Shown in pieces: positions 8,525-17,749 of a DNA stretch of 50,821 bases. Location of the stretch: contig DCHM01000043.1 of assembly GCA_002314835.1 (NCBI GenBank), forward strand, positions 13,813-64,633, given 5' to 3'. The DNA is from Clostridiales bacterium UBA1752. Lineage in GTDB: Bacteria; Bacillota; Clostridia; Oscillospirales; CAG-382. The notes under the pieces are model-generated. The model made no database searches, was not told the origin of the DNA, and was given only the letters and a program-made list of their open reading frames with translations. The position numbers were made by a program, and so were the translations under genes. Each line of letters starts with the position of its first letter. The first letter of the stretch is position 1.

Positions 8525-8553
8525 ATTATACATCAAGACAGATAAACTTGCAA
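8525..8553 (-). promoter_or_regulatory. Sigma-A promoter of the gpmI-to-leuS run
   Basis: On the minus strand, TTGCAA (8548-8553) and TATAAT (8525-8530) are separated by exactly 17 bases. This places transcription start near 8518, about 40 bases before the gpmI ATG. It is divergent from the oxidoreductase promoter at 8577-8605. Confidence 0.85.
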
Positions 8554-8576
8554 TAGCTTTTTTAACAATTTGGAGC

Positions 8577-8605
8577 TTGCTTATTTTATTTTTATGTTGT
8601 ATAAT
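8577..8605 (+). promoter_or_regulatory. Sigma-A promoter of the 8634 oxidoreductase
   Basis: TTGCTT (8577-8582) and TATAAT (8600-8605) are 17 bases apart on the plus strand. AAAGGAG and the ATG at 8634 follow closely. The predicted leader is only about 20 bases. Confidence 0.82.
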
Positions 8606-8633
8606 TCAATAAAATGTAAAAGGAGCAGACAAA

Positions 8634-9638
8634 ATGTACCGTGTTGCTATCATCGGATACGGCGGCATCGCCAGAGTCCACGAGGCCAGCTACCGCGAGC
8701 TTGAAGCCGAGGGCAAAGCAAAGCTCGTAGCAGTTTATACCAAAGACGCAAAATCTTTTGACAAAAAGACTAATATCAATATTAACACCGACGGCGAGCC
8801 AAAATCGGATTTTCACCGCTATACCGACCTTGATCAGATGCTCGCAAACGAGCAGATAGACATTATCGACATCTGTTTGCCCACAAACCTGCACAAGAGC
8901 GTCAGCATAGATATGCTGAGCCGCGGCTACCACGTTTTGTGTGAAAAGCCGATGGCTACCTCCTACGAGGACTGCATGGAGATGCTGGACGCGGCAAAAA
9001 AGGCAGGCAAGAGACTGATGGTTGGTCAGTGTCTGCACTTTTTCCCTGAGTACGAATATCTCAAGGACGTAGTAAACGACAAACGCTTCGGCGGCGTAAA
9101 ATCCGCGTTTTTTGAGAGGCTTTCGTCGCCTCCGCTCTGGACGACCGGCAACTGGATTTTAAAGCGCGAAAACTTTGGCTCCTGCCTCCACGACCTGCAC
9201 ATTCACGACGTGGATATGTGCCATTACCTCTTTGGTCTGCCGCGCAAAATATTCTGCAAAACCAAGGACGGCTACGGCGCGATGGACGGCGTTTCGTCGC
9301 TTTTAATGTACGATAATTTCACCGCCACCATTATGGCGGACTGGTCGCTGCCAAACTTCCCGTTTGCCTCGGGCTATCGCGTTTCTTTTGAAAACGCGAC
9401 GATAGTCGATGATAACGGCGTCGTGACGGTTTATCCTGCCGAGGGCGAGGCTTTTAAGCCCGAGCTTTCGCAGATGAACGGCTATACAAACGAGATTTCG
9501 CATTTTGTGGACGTCGCTTCGGGTGAGCGCGACCACGGCAAAAACCACGTCAGAGACGCGGCGGCAACCATCAAGCTCATCACATTACTCACCGAATCTG
9601 CCGACGTGGGCGGCAAAGTTATAGACATAGAGGACTGA
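8634..9638 (+). CDS. Gfo/Idh/MocA-family oxidoreductase
   Basis: This 334-residue NAD(P)-dependent dehydrogenase has the two-domain Gfo/Idh/MocA fold. The Rossmann motif is at the N-terminus (AIIGYGGIARVH, residues 5-16). The family signature EKPMATSYEDC is near residue 104, and the C-terminal substrate domain contains HDLHIHDVDMCHYLFG with the putative catalytic His/Asp pair. Substrates in the family are mostly sugars, inositols or their derivatives; this one cannot be assigned. The gene stands alone with its own promoter and terminator, and its stop codon lies inside the terminator stem. AGGAG lies 8 bases before the ATG. Confidence 0.9.
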   Translation: MYRVAIIGYGGIARVHEASYRELEAEGKAKLVAVYTKDAKSFDKKTNININTDGEPKSDFHRYTDLDQMLANEQIDIIDICLPTNLHKSVSIDMLSRGYHVLCEKPMATSYEDCMEMLDAAKKAGKRLMVGQCLHFFPEYEYLKDVVNDKRFGGVKSAFFERLSSPPLWTTGNWILKRENFGSCLHDLHIHDVDMCHYLFGLPRKIFCKTKDGYGAMDGVSSLLMYDNFTATIMADWSLPNFPFASGYRVSFENATIVDDNGVVTVYPAEGEAFKPELSQMNGYTNEISHFVDVASGERDHGKNHVRDAAATIKLITLLTESADVGGKVIDIED

Positions 9639-9655
9639 AAACAGTCCTCTTTTTT
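9630..9655 (+). terminator. Intrinsic terminator overlapping the oxidoreductase stop
   Basis: An 8-bp stem (GAGGACTG 9630-9637 with 9642-9649) has an AAAA loop and is followed by six T residues. The TGA stop codon at 9636-9638 is part of the 5' arm and loop. Confidence 0.92.
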
Positions 9656-9680
9656 ATACATAATTTTATACATTTTTGCA

Positions 9681-9708
9681 TTGACAAGCGCAAATATTAT
9701 GATATAAT
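9681..9708 (+). promoter_or_regulatory. Sigma-A promoter of the nusB operon
   Basis: TTGACA (9681-9686) and TATAAT (9703-9708) are separated by 16 bases, with a TG-type extension just before the -10 box. It precedes nusB (ATG at 9741) and probably drives the run to ahcY. Confidence 0.85.
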
Positions 9709-9740
9709 AAAGTGATTAACTATGAAACAAGGTAGGATTT

Positions 9741-10133
9741 ATGACAAGAAGCGATGCAAGAAAATACGCACTCAAGGCGGTTTTTGCCTTTGAGTCAAAT
9801 AAAGAACGCGACGTCGGCGAGCTGTGGGCGGACGTATGCACTTCGCTCGAGGAAGACCCGAGCGAGTTTGCACACGACCTGTTTTTCGGCACTGCAGAGC
9901 ACGTTGCGGAGTTTGACGCCCAGATAGCCGCTTCGGCAGACAACTGGAAGTTTGAGCGTATCTCCAAGGTCGCACTCGCGGTTTTGCGCATGGCGCTCTT
10001 TGAGATAACCTATATGCCCGACATCGGACTCAAAATTTCGATAAACGAAGCTCTCGAGCTCTCGCGTGAATTCGGTGACGAAAAAACCGTCGCCTTTGTC
10101 AACGGTGTGCTCGGCAGGATAGTCAACAAATGA
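9741..10133 (+). CDS. nusB: Transcription antitermination factor NusB
   Basis: NusB binds the boxA RNA of rRNA operons together with NusE (S10) and promotes antitermination. The 130-residue all-helical domain is complete, from TRSDARKYALKAVFAFE to the conserved ISINEALELSREFGDEKTVAFVNGVL. AGGAT precedes the ATG. In Bacillus folD follows nusB; here xseA follows directly, overlapping by 4 bases, so folD is missing from this place. Confidence 0.96.
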   Translation: MTRSDARKYALKAVFAFESNKERDVGELWADVCTSLEEDPSEFAHDLFFGTAEHVAEFDAQIAASADNWKFERISKVALAVLRMALFEITYMPDIGLKISINEALELSREFGDEKTVAFVNGVLGRIVNK

Positions 10134-11386
10134 CAAACCAAACCCTCACGGTCACTGTCACGGAGCTTAACGGGCTGATAAAATCGGTGCTCGAGGGATT
10201 GCCCGTGTTGCGCAAAATCGTCGTAAAGGGCGAAATCAGTAACCTTACGGTGCAACAGCACATATATTTCACGCTCAAGGACGACGAATCGACTATCAAG
10301 GCGGTGATGTTCCGCTCTGCGGCGTCGGAGCTTGATTTTAAGCCGCAAAACGGCATGAAGGTAACCGTCACGGGTCACGTCGGAGTTTATGCCAAGAGCG
10401 GCAGCTATCAGTTGTACTGCGACGAAATAGAGCAGGACGGCGTAGGCGCACTTTATATAGCTTTTGAAAAGCTAAAGGCAAAGCTCGCCGCCGAGGGACT
10501 TTTTGACGAGAGCCACAAAAAGCCGTTGCCAAAGATTCCGTTTAGAGTAGGACTTATTACCGCTCCGACCGGTGCCGCCGTGCGTGATATGATAGACGTT
10601 ACGCGCAGGAGGTTTCCTGCGGCACAGCTTATACTCTGCCCGTCGCTCGTGCAGGGCACGAGTGCTCCGGCGCAGCTTATAGAGGCGGTCAAAACGCTCG
10701 ACGGCAGCGGACTCTGCGACGTTATCATCATCGGCAGGGGAGGCGGCTCGATAGAAGATTTGTGGGCGTTTAACGACGAAGCTCTCGCTCGGGCGGTTTA
10801 CGCCTGCAAAACGCCCATCATCAGCGCGGTAGGACACGAAATAGACTTTACGATATGCGACTTTGTCGCCGACAGACGCGCTCCGACACCTTCGGCAGCC
10901 GCCGAAATCGCCGTGCCGGATAAGCGAGAATTACTCAAAAAGTTTGACAACCTGCAGTCGAGGTTTGATACACTCGTCAAGGCAAAGATAGACGGCGCAA
11001 AACTGCAGCTCGGCAGACTGTCCGAGAGGCAGGTGCTCGTCAATCCGCTGTATGCGTTTGACGAAAAGCGCGTGCTGATAGACAAGCTGCAGACGCAGAT
11101 GTTATCTGCGGTGAGCGGCAGGGTGGAAACCGATAAGCAAAGCCTCCTACGCCTTGCCGACAGACTGCAAAAGTCGTGTGGCGACTGCGTTTTGACACAA
11201 AAGCAAAGGATAGAGGTTTTGTCGGGCAGACTGTCGGTTTTGTCACCGCTCGCGGTGCTCGACAGGGGCTACGCCGCCGTGTATAAGGACGGTGAGGTAG
11301 TCGCCAAAGCGAGTGAGCTCGTCAAGGGCGACAAAATCAAAGTCCGCTTTGCCGACGGCAGTAAAGACGCGGAAATAACAGATTAG
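10130..11386 (+). CDS. xseA: Exodeoxyribonuclease VII large subunit
   Basis: XseA, with several XseB copies, forms exonuclease VII, which degrades single-stranded DNA from both ends. The 418-residue protein has an N-terminal OB-fold (about residues 5-100; RKIVVKGEISNLTVQQHIYFTLKD). The catalytic domain contains GLITAPTGAAVRD and the IIIGRGGGSIEDLWAFNDE motif near residue 200. A coiled-coil region follows, then the C-terminal segment LDRGYAAV. It overlaps nusB by 4 bases and is followed 17 bases later by xseB. Confidence 0.97.
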   Translation: MTNQTLTVTVTELNGLIKSVLEGLPVLRKIVVKGEISNLTVQQHIYFTLKDDESTIKAVMFRSAASELDFKPQNGMKVTVTGHVGVYAKSGSYQLYCDEIEQDGVGALYIAFEKLKAKLAAEGLFDESHKKPLPKIPFRVGLITAPTGAAVRDMIDVTRRRFPAAQLILCPSLVQGTSAPAQLIEAVKTLDGSGLCDVIIIGRGGGSIEDLWAFNDEALARAVYACKTPIISAVGHEIDFTICDFVADRRAPTPSAAAEIAVPDKRELLKKFDNLQSRFDTLVKAKIDGAKLQLGRLSERQVLVNPLYAFDEKRVLIDKLQTQMLSAVSGRVETDKQSLLRLADRLQKSCGDCVLTQKQRIEVLSGRLSVLSPLAVLDRGYAAVYKDGEVVAKASELVKGDKIKVRFADGSKDAEITD

Positions 11387-11403
11387 TTATAAGGGGTGCA
11401 ATC

Positions 11404-11625
11404 ATGGCAGACAAACAGACCTTTGAGCAGGCGCTCGCGCGGCTCGAACAGATAGTCAAGCAATTAGAGGACGGCAGAGCTCCGCTCGACGAGACGCTAA
11501 AGCTCTTTGAGGAGGGCAGTGCGCTCGTTAAGCTGTGCACAAAGCAGATAGAGCAGGCGGAACAGACGGTCAAAAAGACCGTTACCGCGCCAGACGGCTC
11601 GGTCGAACTAAAGGATTTTGAATAA
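11404..11625 (+). CDS. xseB: Exodeoxyribonuclease VII small subunit
   Basis: This 73-residue helical protein binds XseA to form exonuclease VII. The family motif FEQALARLEQIVKQLEDG is at residues 5-22, followed by LDETLKLFEEGSALVK. It lies directly after its partner gene with a normal spacing. Confidence 0.95.
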   Translation: MADKQTFEQALARLEQIVKQLEDGRAPLDETLKLFEEGSALVKLCTKQIEQAEQTVKKTVTAPDGSVELKDFE

Positions 11626-11642
11626 TATTTGGGGAGAAATAT

Positions 11643-12527
11643 ATGATTGACTTTGTAAAAGAGGACGCAGAGCGCGTCCAGACGCTTATCGACAAGTGGC
11701 TCACGCCCAAGGCGGGCATGAACCACACTCAGCTATACGAGGCTATGCGGTATTCCGCATTGGCAGGCGGCAAGCGGGTGCGTCCGCATCTCGTCTATGA
11801 GTTTTGCCGCGCGTGCGGAGGCGAGGACGTATGTGCCGACGCTTACGCCGTAGCTACCGAGCTTTTGCACACTTCGTCGCTGATACACGACGACCTGCCT
11901 GCTATGGACAACGACGACCTGCGCCGCGGCAAGCCTACAAACCATAAGGTCTTTGGCGAAGCAACCGCGATTTTGGCAGGCGACGCTCTGCTGACCGAGA
12001 GCTTTGCGCTGATAAGCAATAACGAGCATTGCACCGACGAGCAAAACGTATTTGCCCTCGTTGCTTTTGCCGAAGCCGTCGGCGTTGACGGCATGATGGG
12101 CGGTCAGATGATAGACCTCCAGAGCGAAGGCAAGAGTATTTCGACCGACGAGCTTTTTGACCTCTGCATGCGCAAGACGGGCGCTCTGATTACCTGCTCC
12201 TGCATGCTCGGCTGTATCGCCGCCAACGCTCCTCACGACCTTATGAATGCGGCAGGCGAATTCGGCTCGTGCATCGGTCTCGTATTTCAGATAGTTGACG
12301 ACATACTCGACGTCGAGAGCACCAACGAAGCCATGGGCAAGACGGTTGGCAAGGACAAGGCGGAAGCAAAATCCACGTTTGTTTCGGTAGTAGGCATAGA
12401 GGAGTCGCGCCGCATAGTCCGCGAGCTGACGACCAAGGCGCTCGCTTGCCTCGACAAGTTTGAAAAAAGCGACGCCGTTATGCGTCTCAAAGACTTTTGC
12501 ATAGCGCTCAGTGAACGCAAAAACTAA
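11643..12527 (+). CDS. ispA: Polyprenyl (farnesyl) diphosphate synthase
   Basis: This trans-prenyl transferase condenses IPP with allylic diphosphates; by position and length it is IspA-like (FPP or GPP product). The 294-residue protein has both Asp-rich motifs: DDLPAMDNDD (about residues 84-93) preceded by SLIHDDL, and QIVDDILD near residue 217. GGKRVRPHL near the N-terminus binds diphosphate. Chain length cannot be fixed with certainty by eye. It sits between xseB and dxs, as in many Firmicutes, so isoprenoid precursor and chain synthesis are co-expressed. Confidence 0.95.
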   Translation: MIDFVKEDAERVQTLIDKWLTPKAGMNHTQLYEAMRYSALAGGKRVRPHLVYEFCRACGGEDVCADAYAVATELLHTSSLIHDDLPAMDNDDLRRGKPTNHKVFGEATAILAGDALLTESFALISNNEHCTDEQNVFALVAFAEAVGVDGMMGGQMIDLQSEGKSISTDELFDLCMRKTGALITCSCMLGCIAANAPHDLMNAAGEFGSCIGLVFQIVDDILDVESTNEAMGKTVGKDKAEAKSTFVSVVGIEESRRIVRELTTKALACLDKFEKSDAVMRLKDFCIALSERKN

Positions 12528-12543
12528 TTAACGGAGTAAAACG

Positions 12544-14409
12544 ATGCTCGAAAACATACATTCACCTGCGGACGTCAAAAATCTCACCGATGCTGAGATA
12601 TCCACGCTCTGCGCTGAGCTGCGCACGAGGATTATAGACGTCGTTGCCAAAAACGGCGGACATCTTGCGTCAAACCTCGGTGCGGTAGAGTTGTCGGTGG
12701 CGTTACACCGCGTGTTTAATTCGCCCGAGGATAAAATAATATTTGACGTCGGCCACCAGAGCTACGTTCATAAGCTGCTTACCGGACGCGGAGACGACTT
12801 TGATACACTCAGACAGTATGGCGGCATAACGGGATTTACCAGCAGGAGCGAGAGCGAGCACGACCCGTTTGGTTGCGGACACGCTTCGACCTCGGTAAGC
12901 GCCGCAGTAGGCATAGCCGCCGCAAACAAAATCAAGGGCGACAAGCATCACGTTATTGCCGTAGTAGGCGACGGTGCGCTAACGGGCGGCATGGTTTACG
13001 AGGCACTCAATAACTGCGCCGACAAGGATAATCTCATCATCATACTCAACGACAACGAAATGAGCATTTCGCAGAACGTAGGCGGACTGCACAGATACCT
13101 CACCAGAGTGCGCACAAGTGCAAAATACTTTGGCTTAAAAGCAGGCACAAAGCACTTTTTCTCCGCGATACCTCTTATCGGTAAAGGGCTTGTCAGACTG
13201 TTTCAAAAGCTTCGCAACGGTCTCAAGCGCCTGCTGACCTCGCAGAATATGTTTGAAATAATGGGGCTCAAATACTACGGACCGCTCGACGGCAACGACG
13301 AAAAGCGTCTCGAAACCGTCCTGCGCGAGGCCGCCAAGGACGGCAAGTGCTCGGTTGTCCACGTAGTGACCAAAAAAGGCAAGGGCTACGCTCCTGCCGA
13401 AGCTGACCCGGGCGCATTCCACGGCGTTTCGGGCTTTGACGCCGAGAGCGGCGTTATAAAGACGTCCGTGGGCGAGAGCTTTTCACAGCATTTCGGCAAA
13501 ATCGCAACCGAAGCCGCGGCGGCAGACCGCAGGGTTTGCGCCATAACCGCCGCCATGGGAGACGGCACGGGACTGTCGGGGTTTGCAAAGGACTTTCCCG
13601 AGAGGTTTTTTGACGTAGGCATCGCCGAGGAGCACGCCGCCACTTTCGCGGCAGGGCTCGCAGGCTCAGGCGTAAAACCGATTTTTGCGGTGTATTCGAC
13701 CTTTGCACAGAGAGCTTTTGACCAGATTATTCACGACGTGGCGCTCCAAAATCTGCCAGTCGTATTTGCGCTCGACAGAGCAGGCTTTGTCGGTGCGGAC
13801 GGACCTACTCACCACGGACTCTTTGACGTTTCGATGATGATGCCCGTGCCCGGTATGCGTATTTTTGCCTGCGAAAGCCTCGAGGATATGGATTATGCGT
13901 TTAACAAGGCACTGCAATTCGACGCACCTACCGCGGTAAGGTATGCGCGCGGAGTGCCTGCCGACTACGACAGAGCTATATGGAATGACCTCGTAGGAAT
14001 AGAATATTGCGATTGCGGCAGAGCACCCACCAAAGCGATTATTACATACGGCAGGACTGCGATTAACGCGTTGGACGCCGCCGTAACCTGCCTCAAATCG
14101 GGCACGTCAGTCAGGGTTATCAAGCTGATAGACCTCAAACCGATAGATATGGACAAGCTGAGACTGCTGTGCAACAATATTTACGATATCCTCTTCGTCG
14201 AGGAAGGCATGCGCATAGGCGGCGTTGCGGAATCGCTGTTTGTGGATATGACAAACGCAGGTCTGCTCCAAAACAAGAGTTATCGCATCAAAGCGGTCGA
14301 GAGCAGGTTTGTGCCCGTCGGCACGACTGCCGAGCTCGACAGGCTGCTCGGCTTTGACAGCCAAAGCATAGCCGACGCTTTGACAGGCCGCGCAGTCGCG
14401 GAAGTATGA
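12544..14409 (+). CDS. dxs: 1-deoxy-D-xylulose-5-phosphate synthase
   Basis: Dxs joins pyruvate and glyceraldehyde-3-phosphate, the first step of the MEP isoprenoid pathway, using thiamine diphosphate. It has 621 residues, with GDGALTGGMVYEALNN (about 142-157) as the ThDP/Mg site and the conserved GVSGFDA. The transketolase pyrimidine domain shows AEEHAATFAAGLA, DRAGFVGADGPTHHG and ARGVPADY. The C-terminal domain is complete. Its stop overlaps the tlyA start by 4 bases. Confidence 0.98.
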   Translation: MLENIHSPADVKNLTDAEISTLCAELRTRIIDVVAKNGGHLASNLGAVELSVALHRVFNSPEDKIIFDVGHQSYVHKLLTGRGDDFDTLRQYGGITGFTSRSESEHDPFGCGHASTSVSAAVGIAAANKIKGDKHHVIAVVGDGALTGGMVYEALNNCADKDNLIIILNDNEMSISQNVGGLHRYLTRVRTSAKYFGLKAGTKHFFSAIPLIGKGLVRLFQKLRNGLKRLLTSQNMFEIMGLKYYGPLDGNDEKRLETVLREAAKDGKCSVVHVVTKKGKGYAPAEADPGAFHGVSGFDAESGVIKTSVGESFSQHFGKIATEAAAADRRVCAITAAMGDGTGLSGFAKDFPERFFDVGIAEEHAATFAAGLAGSGVKPIFAVYSTFAQRAFDQIIHDVALQNLPVVFALDRAGFVGADGPTHHGLFDVSMMMPVPGMRIFACESLEDMDYAFNKALQFDAPTAVRYARGVPADYDRAIWNDLVGIEYCDCGRAPTKAIITYGRTAINALDAAVTCLKSGTSVRVIKLIDLKPIDMDKLRLLCNNIYDILFVEEGMRIGGVAESLFVDMTNAGLLQNKSYRIKAVESRFVPVGTTAELDRLLGFDSQSIADALTGRAVAEV

Positions 14410-15179
14410 AAAAACGCATAGACGTCCTGCTGTTTGAGCGAGGGCTGTGTCCGTCGCGTTCAAAGGCGGCAGCCGAAATAGCGGCTATGCACGTCAAGGT
14501 CAACGGCGTCACGGTGCAAAAGCCGTCAGAGCTGTACGGCGAGGACGACGAAATAGAGCTTACCGCAAAAGACGCATACGTTTCGCGCGGAGCCTACAAG
14601 CTAAAGGGTGCGATAGACGCCTTTGGCGTTTCGCTAAGCGGCAAAACGGTAGCCGATATCGGTGCTTCAACCGGCGGATTTACTCAGGTTTGCCTCGAGC
14701 AGGGTGCAAAAAAGGTTTACGCCATAGACGTGGGCGAGGGTCAACTCGCCGAGGCGATTGCCTCAGACCCGAGGGTGGTGCAGATAGACCACTGCAACGC
14801 GAGGTATCTGACGTCAGAAGCTCTGGGCGGCAGGGTTGACGCGGTGGTTATGGACGTTTCGTTCATTTCGCAGACGCTTATTTACCCGAGTATCAAGCAA
14901 ATACTGAAAGACGGCGGTTTTGCCATTGTGCTCGTCAAGCCTCAGTTTGAGTGCGGCAGGGCGCACCTTGGCAAAAACGGCATAGTCAAAGACCCAAAAG
15001 GCATTGTAATAGCACAGATTTTAGACAAACTGCGCTCCTGTGCCGCTATCTGCGGACTCGAGATTACGGCGGTTTGCGATTCGCCCATCACGGGCGGCGA
15101 CGGTAACAAGGAATATCTGATAAACATAAAAACGTTAGGAGAAGGAAATGAAACAAGCAAGACAAAAGGCGATACTTGA
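14406..15179 (+). CDS. tlyA: TlyA-family rRNA 2'-O-methyltransferase
   Basis: This 257-residue protein has an N-terminal S4 RNA-binding domain (residues 1-60; RIDVLLFERGLCPSRSKA) and an FtsJ-like Rossmann methyltransferase domain. The SAM motif is seen as VADIGASTGGFTQVCLEQGA near residue 82, then VDAVVMDVSFIS and the KPQFE segment. In Mycobacterium TlyA methylates rRNA cytidines and confers capreomycin sensitivity. The Firmicutes protein (YqxC) keeps this conserved operon position next to argR. The 3' end overlaps argR by 32 bases. Confidence 0.95.
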   Translation: MKKRIDVLLFERGLCPSRSKAAAEIAAMHVKVNGVTVQKPSELYGEDDEIELTAKDAYVSRGAYKLKGAIDAFGVSLSGKTVADIGASTGGFTQVCLEQGAKKVYAIDVGEGQLAEAIASDPRVVQIDHCNARYLTSEALGGRVDAVVMDVSFISQTLIYPSIKQILKDGGFAIVLVKPQFECGRAHLGKNGIVKDPKGIVIAQILDKLRSCAAICGLEITAVCDSPITGGDGNKEYLINIKTLGEGNETSKTKGDT

Positions 15180-15603
15180 GATTATCGCATCCACGGCAGT
15201 AGAAACTCAGGAAGACCTCCAGAGTCTGCTCATCCAAAAAGGCTTTGATGTAACCCAGGCGACCGTTTCGAGAGACATCAGAGAGCTGGGGCTCATTAAG
15301 TCAAACACCGACGAAGGCTACCGCTATTTGGTCGGCGAAGCAAAAAAGGCTCCCGAGCTCGGTGAAAAGTTTACTCGCATTTTTGCCGAAGCCGCTCGCA
15401 GCGTTGACAGCGCACGCAACCTCATAGTCGTCAAGTCTTATCCCGGCATGGGACCTGCTATGGGTACCGCTATCGACAATATGCGCATTGAGGGCATCGT
15501 AGGCACACTCGCAGGCGACGACACTCTGCTCATTATTTCGCACGACGACGCCAAGGCAGTCGAGCTCGCAAACGCGCTTACCAAACTGATTAAGGTAGAT
15601 TAG
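15148..15603 (+). CDS. argR: Arginine repressor ArgR/AhrC
   Basis: This 151-residue hexameric regulator has an N-terminal winged helix (about residues 5-65; QEDLQSLLIQKGFDVTQATVSRDI) and a C-terminal arginine-binding oligomerisation domain. The latter is shown by NLIVVKSYPGMGPAMGTAIDN and GTLAGDDTLLII, where the GDD aspartates contact arginine. It represses arginine biosynthesis and activates catabolism when arginine is abundant. GGAGAAGGAA lies just before the ATG, inside tlyA. The argR-recN pairing is standard in Firmicutes. Confidence 0.97.
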   Translation: MKQARQKAILEIIASTAVETQEDLQSLLIQKGFDVTQATVSRDIRELGLIKSNTDEGYRYLVGEAKKAPELGEKFTRIFAEAARSVDSARNLIVVKSYPGMGPAMGTAIDNMRIEGIVGTLAGDDTLLIISHDDAKAVELANALTKLIKVD

Positions 15604-15608
15604 TCATC

Positions 15609-17288
15609 ATGCTCACTTCGTTACATATCGAGAATATAGCGCTCATCAAGCGTTGCGACATAGAGTTCGGAGGCGGTATGTCTGTCCTCACGGGTGAAAC
15701 CGGTGCAGGCAAAAGCATACTGATAGACTCTCTGTGTCTGCTTTGCGGCGCAAAGAGCGACAGAGATATCATCCGCACCGGCGAGGATTACGCGCTGGTA
15801 GAGGGTGTGTTTTGCTGTCTGCCCGAGAGCCTTGTCGGTATGTTTAAGGACGACGGCATCGAGCCGGACGAAGACGGCAACTTTATCATTCAGCGCCGTA
15901 TAGGCATAGACGGCAGGGGTAGCGCTAAGATTTGCGGCAGAGCCGTTACGGTGTCGCGCCTTAGAGAAATCTCCATGAGTCTTGCCGCCATCCACGGTCA
16001 GCAGGATACCCAAACCCTGTCCGACAGCGCAAAGCAGCTGCAAACCCTCGACCTCTGGGCAAGGGACAGCGAAGCTTTGACCTCATACAAGGCGGCGTAT
16101 CGTGCTTATACCGATTTGTATAGGCGTATAGCCAAGCTCCAAAGCGACGAGGACGGCAAAAAAGAGCGCCTTGATTTTCTCGACTACCGCATACAGGAGC
16201 TGCAATCGCTCGGGCTCGCAAAGGGCGAGGAGGATAAGTTAGTCGCCGAAAAAAACCGCATCGCAAGCTATGAAAAGATCGTAACAAACGCCGCCGAAGC
16301 CCACGAGCAGTTGTCGGGGCACGGCGTAGGCATTGCAGGCAGAGCGCAGTCTGCCATCAATTCGCTCGAGAGCATCAAAAACGTCCTGCCCGAGGTGCAG
16401 GATTTGATAGACAGGCTCTACAACATCCGCTACGAAGCCGAGGACATTACCGAAACGGTCGGCTCTTATCTCGGCGAGGACGGAGAGGACAAACAAAAGC
16501 GCCTCGACGAGCTGGAGGAGCGCATACTAAAGATAAACTCCTTTAAGCGCAAGCATCACGTGGCTACGGGCGATGAGCTCGTGGACGTTTTGGACGCACT
16601 CCTTACAGAAAGAAACGAAATCTGCGGAGGCGACGAGCTGATAGCAGACCTGCAAAAAGAGCTCGCAAAGCTCAAAATCTCGCTTGATTCAGCGGCAAAA
16701 GCACTGACTGCGGCGCGCAAAACCGCCGCCGAACAGCTCATCGAGAGGGTAAAGCAGATTCTTTGCTTCCTCGATATGCCTTCCGTCGCGTTTGACATAG
16801 ACTTTGAGGGGACGGAGCCTACCGAAACCGGCGCGGAAGAGATTACGTTTTTGATTTCAGCTAACAAGGGCGAGGAGCCAAAGCCTATGGGCAAGATTGC
16901 CTCGGGCGGCGAATTGTCTCGCATAATGCTCGCCATAAAACGCGCACTCGCCGATATCGAAAACATCGGCACGCTCGTTTTTGACGAGATAGACACGGGC
17001 ATTTCGGGCGGCACCTCCGACAAAATCGGTATGCTGCTCAGCGAAACCGCCGTAGAGAGCGGATGTCAGGTTATATGTGTCACTCACTCGGCACAGATTG
17101 CGTCGAGAGCCGACACCCACCTGCGCATTTCAAAGAGCGAGCAGGACGGACGCACGCAGACCAGCGTCAAGGTGCTCGATTTTGACGGCAGGGTTAACGA
17201 AATCGCTCGCATACTCGGCGGTGTCAATATAGGAGCTTCGGCGCTCAGTGCCGCGGCAGAGCTTATAAAGCAAGCAGGTAAACAATGA
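15609..17288 (+). CDS. recN: DNA repair protein RecN
   Basis: RecN is an SMC-like ATPase that holds DNA ends during double-strand break repair. The 559-residue protein has Walker A GETGAGKS at residues 29-36, a central coiled coil, and the signature ASGGELSRIMLAIK near residue 430. Walker B is LVFDEIDTGISGG near 456. Length and order are typical. In Bacillus and most spore formers spoIVB and spo0A follow; here a VanZ-like gene overlaps its end by 4 bases. Confidence 0.97.
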   Translation: MLTSLHIENIALIKRCDIEFGGGMSVLTGETGAGKSILIDSLCLLCGAKSDRDIIRTGEDYALVEGVFCCLPESLVGMFKDDGIEPDEDGNFIIQRRIGIDGRGSAKICGRAVTVSRLREISMSLAAIHGQQDTQTLSDSAKQLQTLDLWARDSEALTSYKAAYRAYTDLYRRIAKLQSDEDGKKERLDFLDYRIQELQSLGLAKGEEDKLVAEKNRIASYEKIVTNAAEAHEQLSGHGVGIAGRAQSAINSLESIKNVLPEVQDLIDRLYNIRYEAEDITETVGSYLGEDGEDKQKRLDELEERILKINSFKRKHHVATGDELVDVLDALLTERNEICGGDELIADLQKELAKLKISLDSAAKALTAARKTAAEQLIERVKQILCFLDMPSVAFDIDFEGTEPTETGAEEITFLISANKGEEPKPMGKIASGGELSRIMLAIKRALADIENIGTLVFDEIDTGISGGTSDKIGMLLSETAVESGCQVICVTHSAQIASRADTHLRISKSEQDGRTQTSVKVLDFDGRVNEIARILGGVNIGASALSAAAELIKQAGKQ

Positions 17289-17749
17289 CAAAAAAGCGCA
17301 AAATAATAGCCATCGCGGCACTTTTAATAGCCGTAGGATGGCTCGTGTTTATATATTCAAACTCCCTGCAAAACGGTACCGATTCGGGCAGCAGGAGCGG
17401 AGCAATCAGCGAGGTAGTCAACGATATTTTGGGACTGCCCAACACCCCCGAACAGCTCGAGGTAACGGGACATTACGTCCGCAAGTCGGCGCATTTTACG
17501 GAGTTTTTCATCGAGGGAGCACTGCTTTTCGTTGCGGTGTTTGCATACCTTGACAGGTGCTTTTTCGGCGGCGGATGCGCGCTGATAATCACGTCGGCGC
17601 TTGCGGCTATTGATGAAAGTCTGCAGTCTTTCGTGCCCGACCGAGGCCCTGCCGTAGCCGACTGGGCGCTCGACACGAGCGCGGCATTTTGCAGCGTGCT
17701 GATACTGGCGATTTGCAGTTATTTTATATTCAAACGGGTAAAAAGATGA
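17285..17749 (+). CDS. VanZ-like membrane protein
   Basis: This 154-residue protein has about four membrane helices and the VanZ-family motif pattern: YVRKSAHFTEFFIEGALLF after the first helix, then AIDESLQSFVPDRGPAVADWALDTSAA. VanZ proteins give low-level teicoplanin resistance in Enterococcus, but most chromosomal homologues have no known role, and the conserved polar residues suggest an enzyme or a lipid-linked substrate. It overlaps recN and the next gene by 4 bases each, so it is translated as part of this run. Confidence 0.88.
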   Translation: MTKKRKIIAIAALLIAVGWLVFIYSNSLQNGTDSGSRSGAISEVVNDILGLPNTPEQLEVTGHYVRKSAHFTEFFIEGALLFVAVFAYLDRCFFGGGCALIITSALAAIDESLQSFVPDRGPAVADWALDTSAAFCSVLILAICSYFIFKRVKR

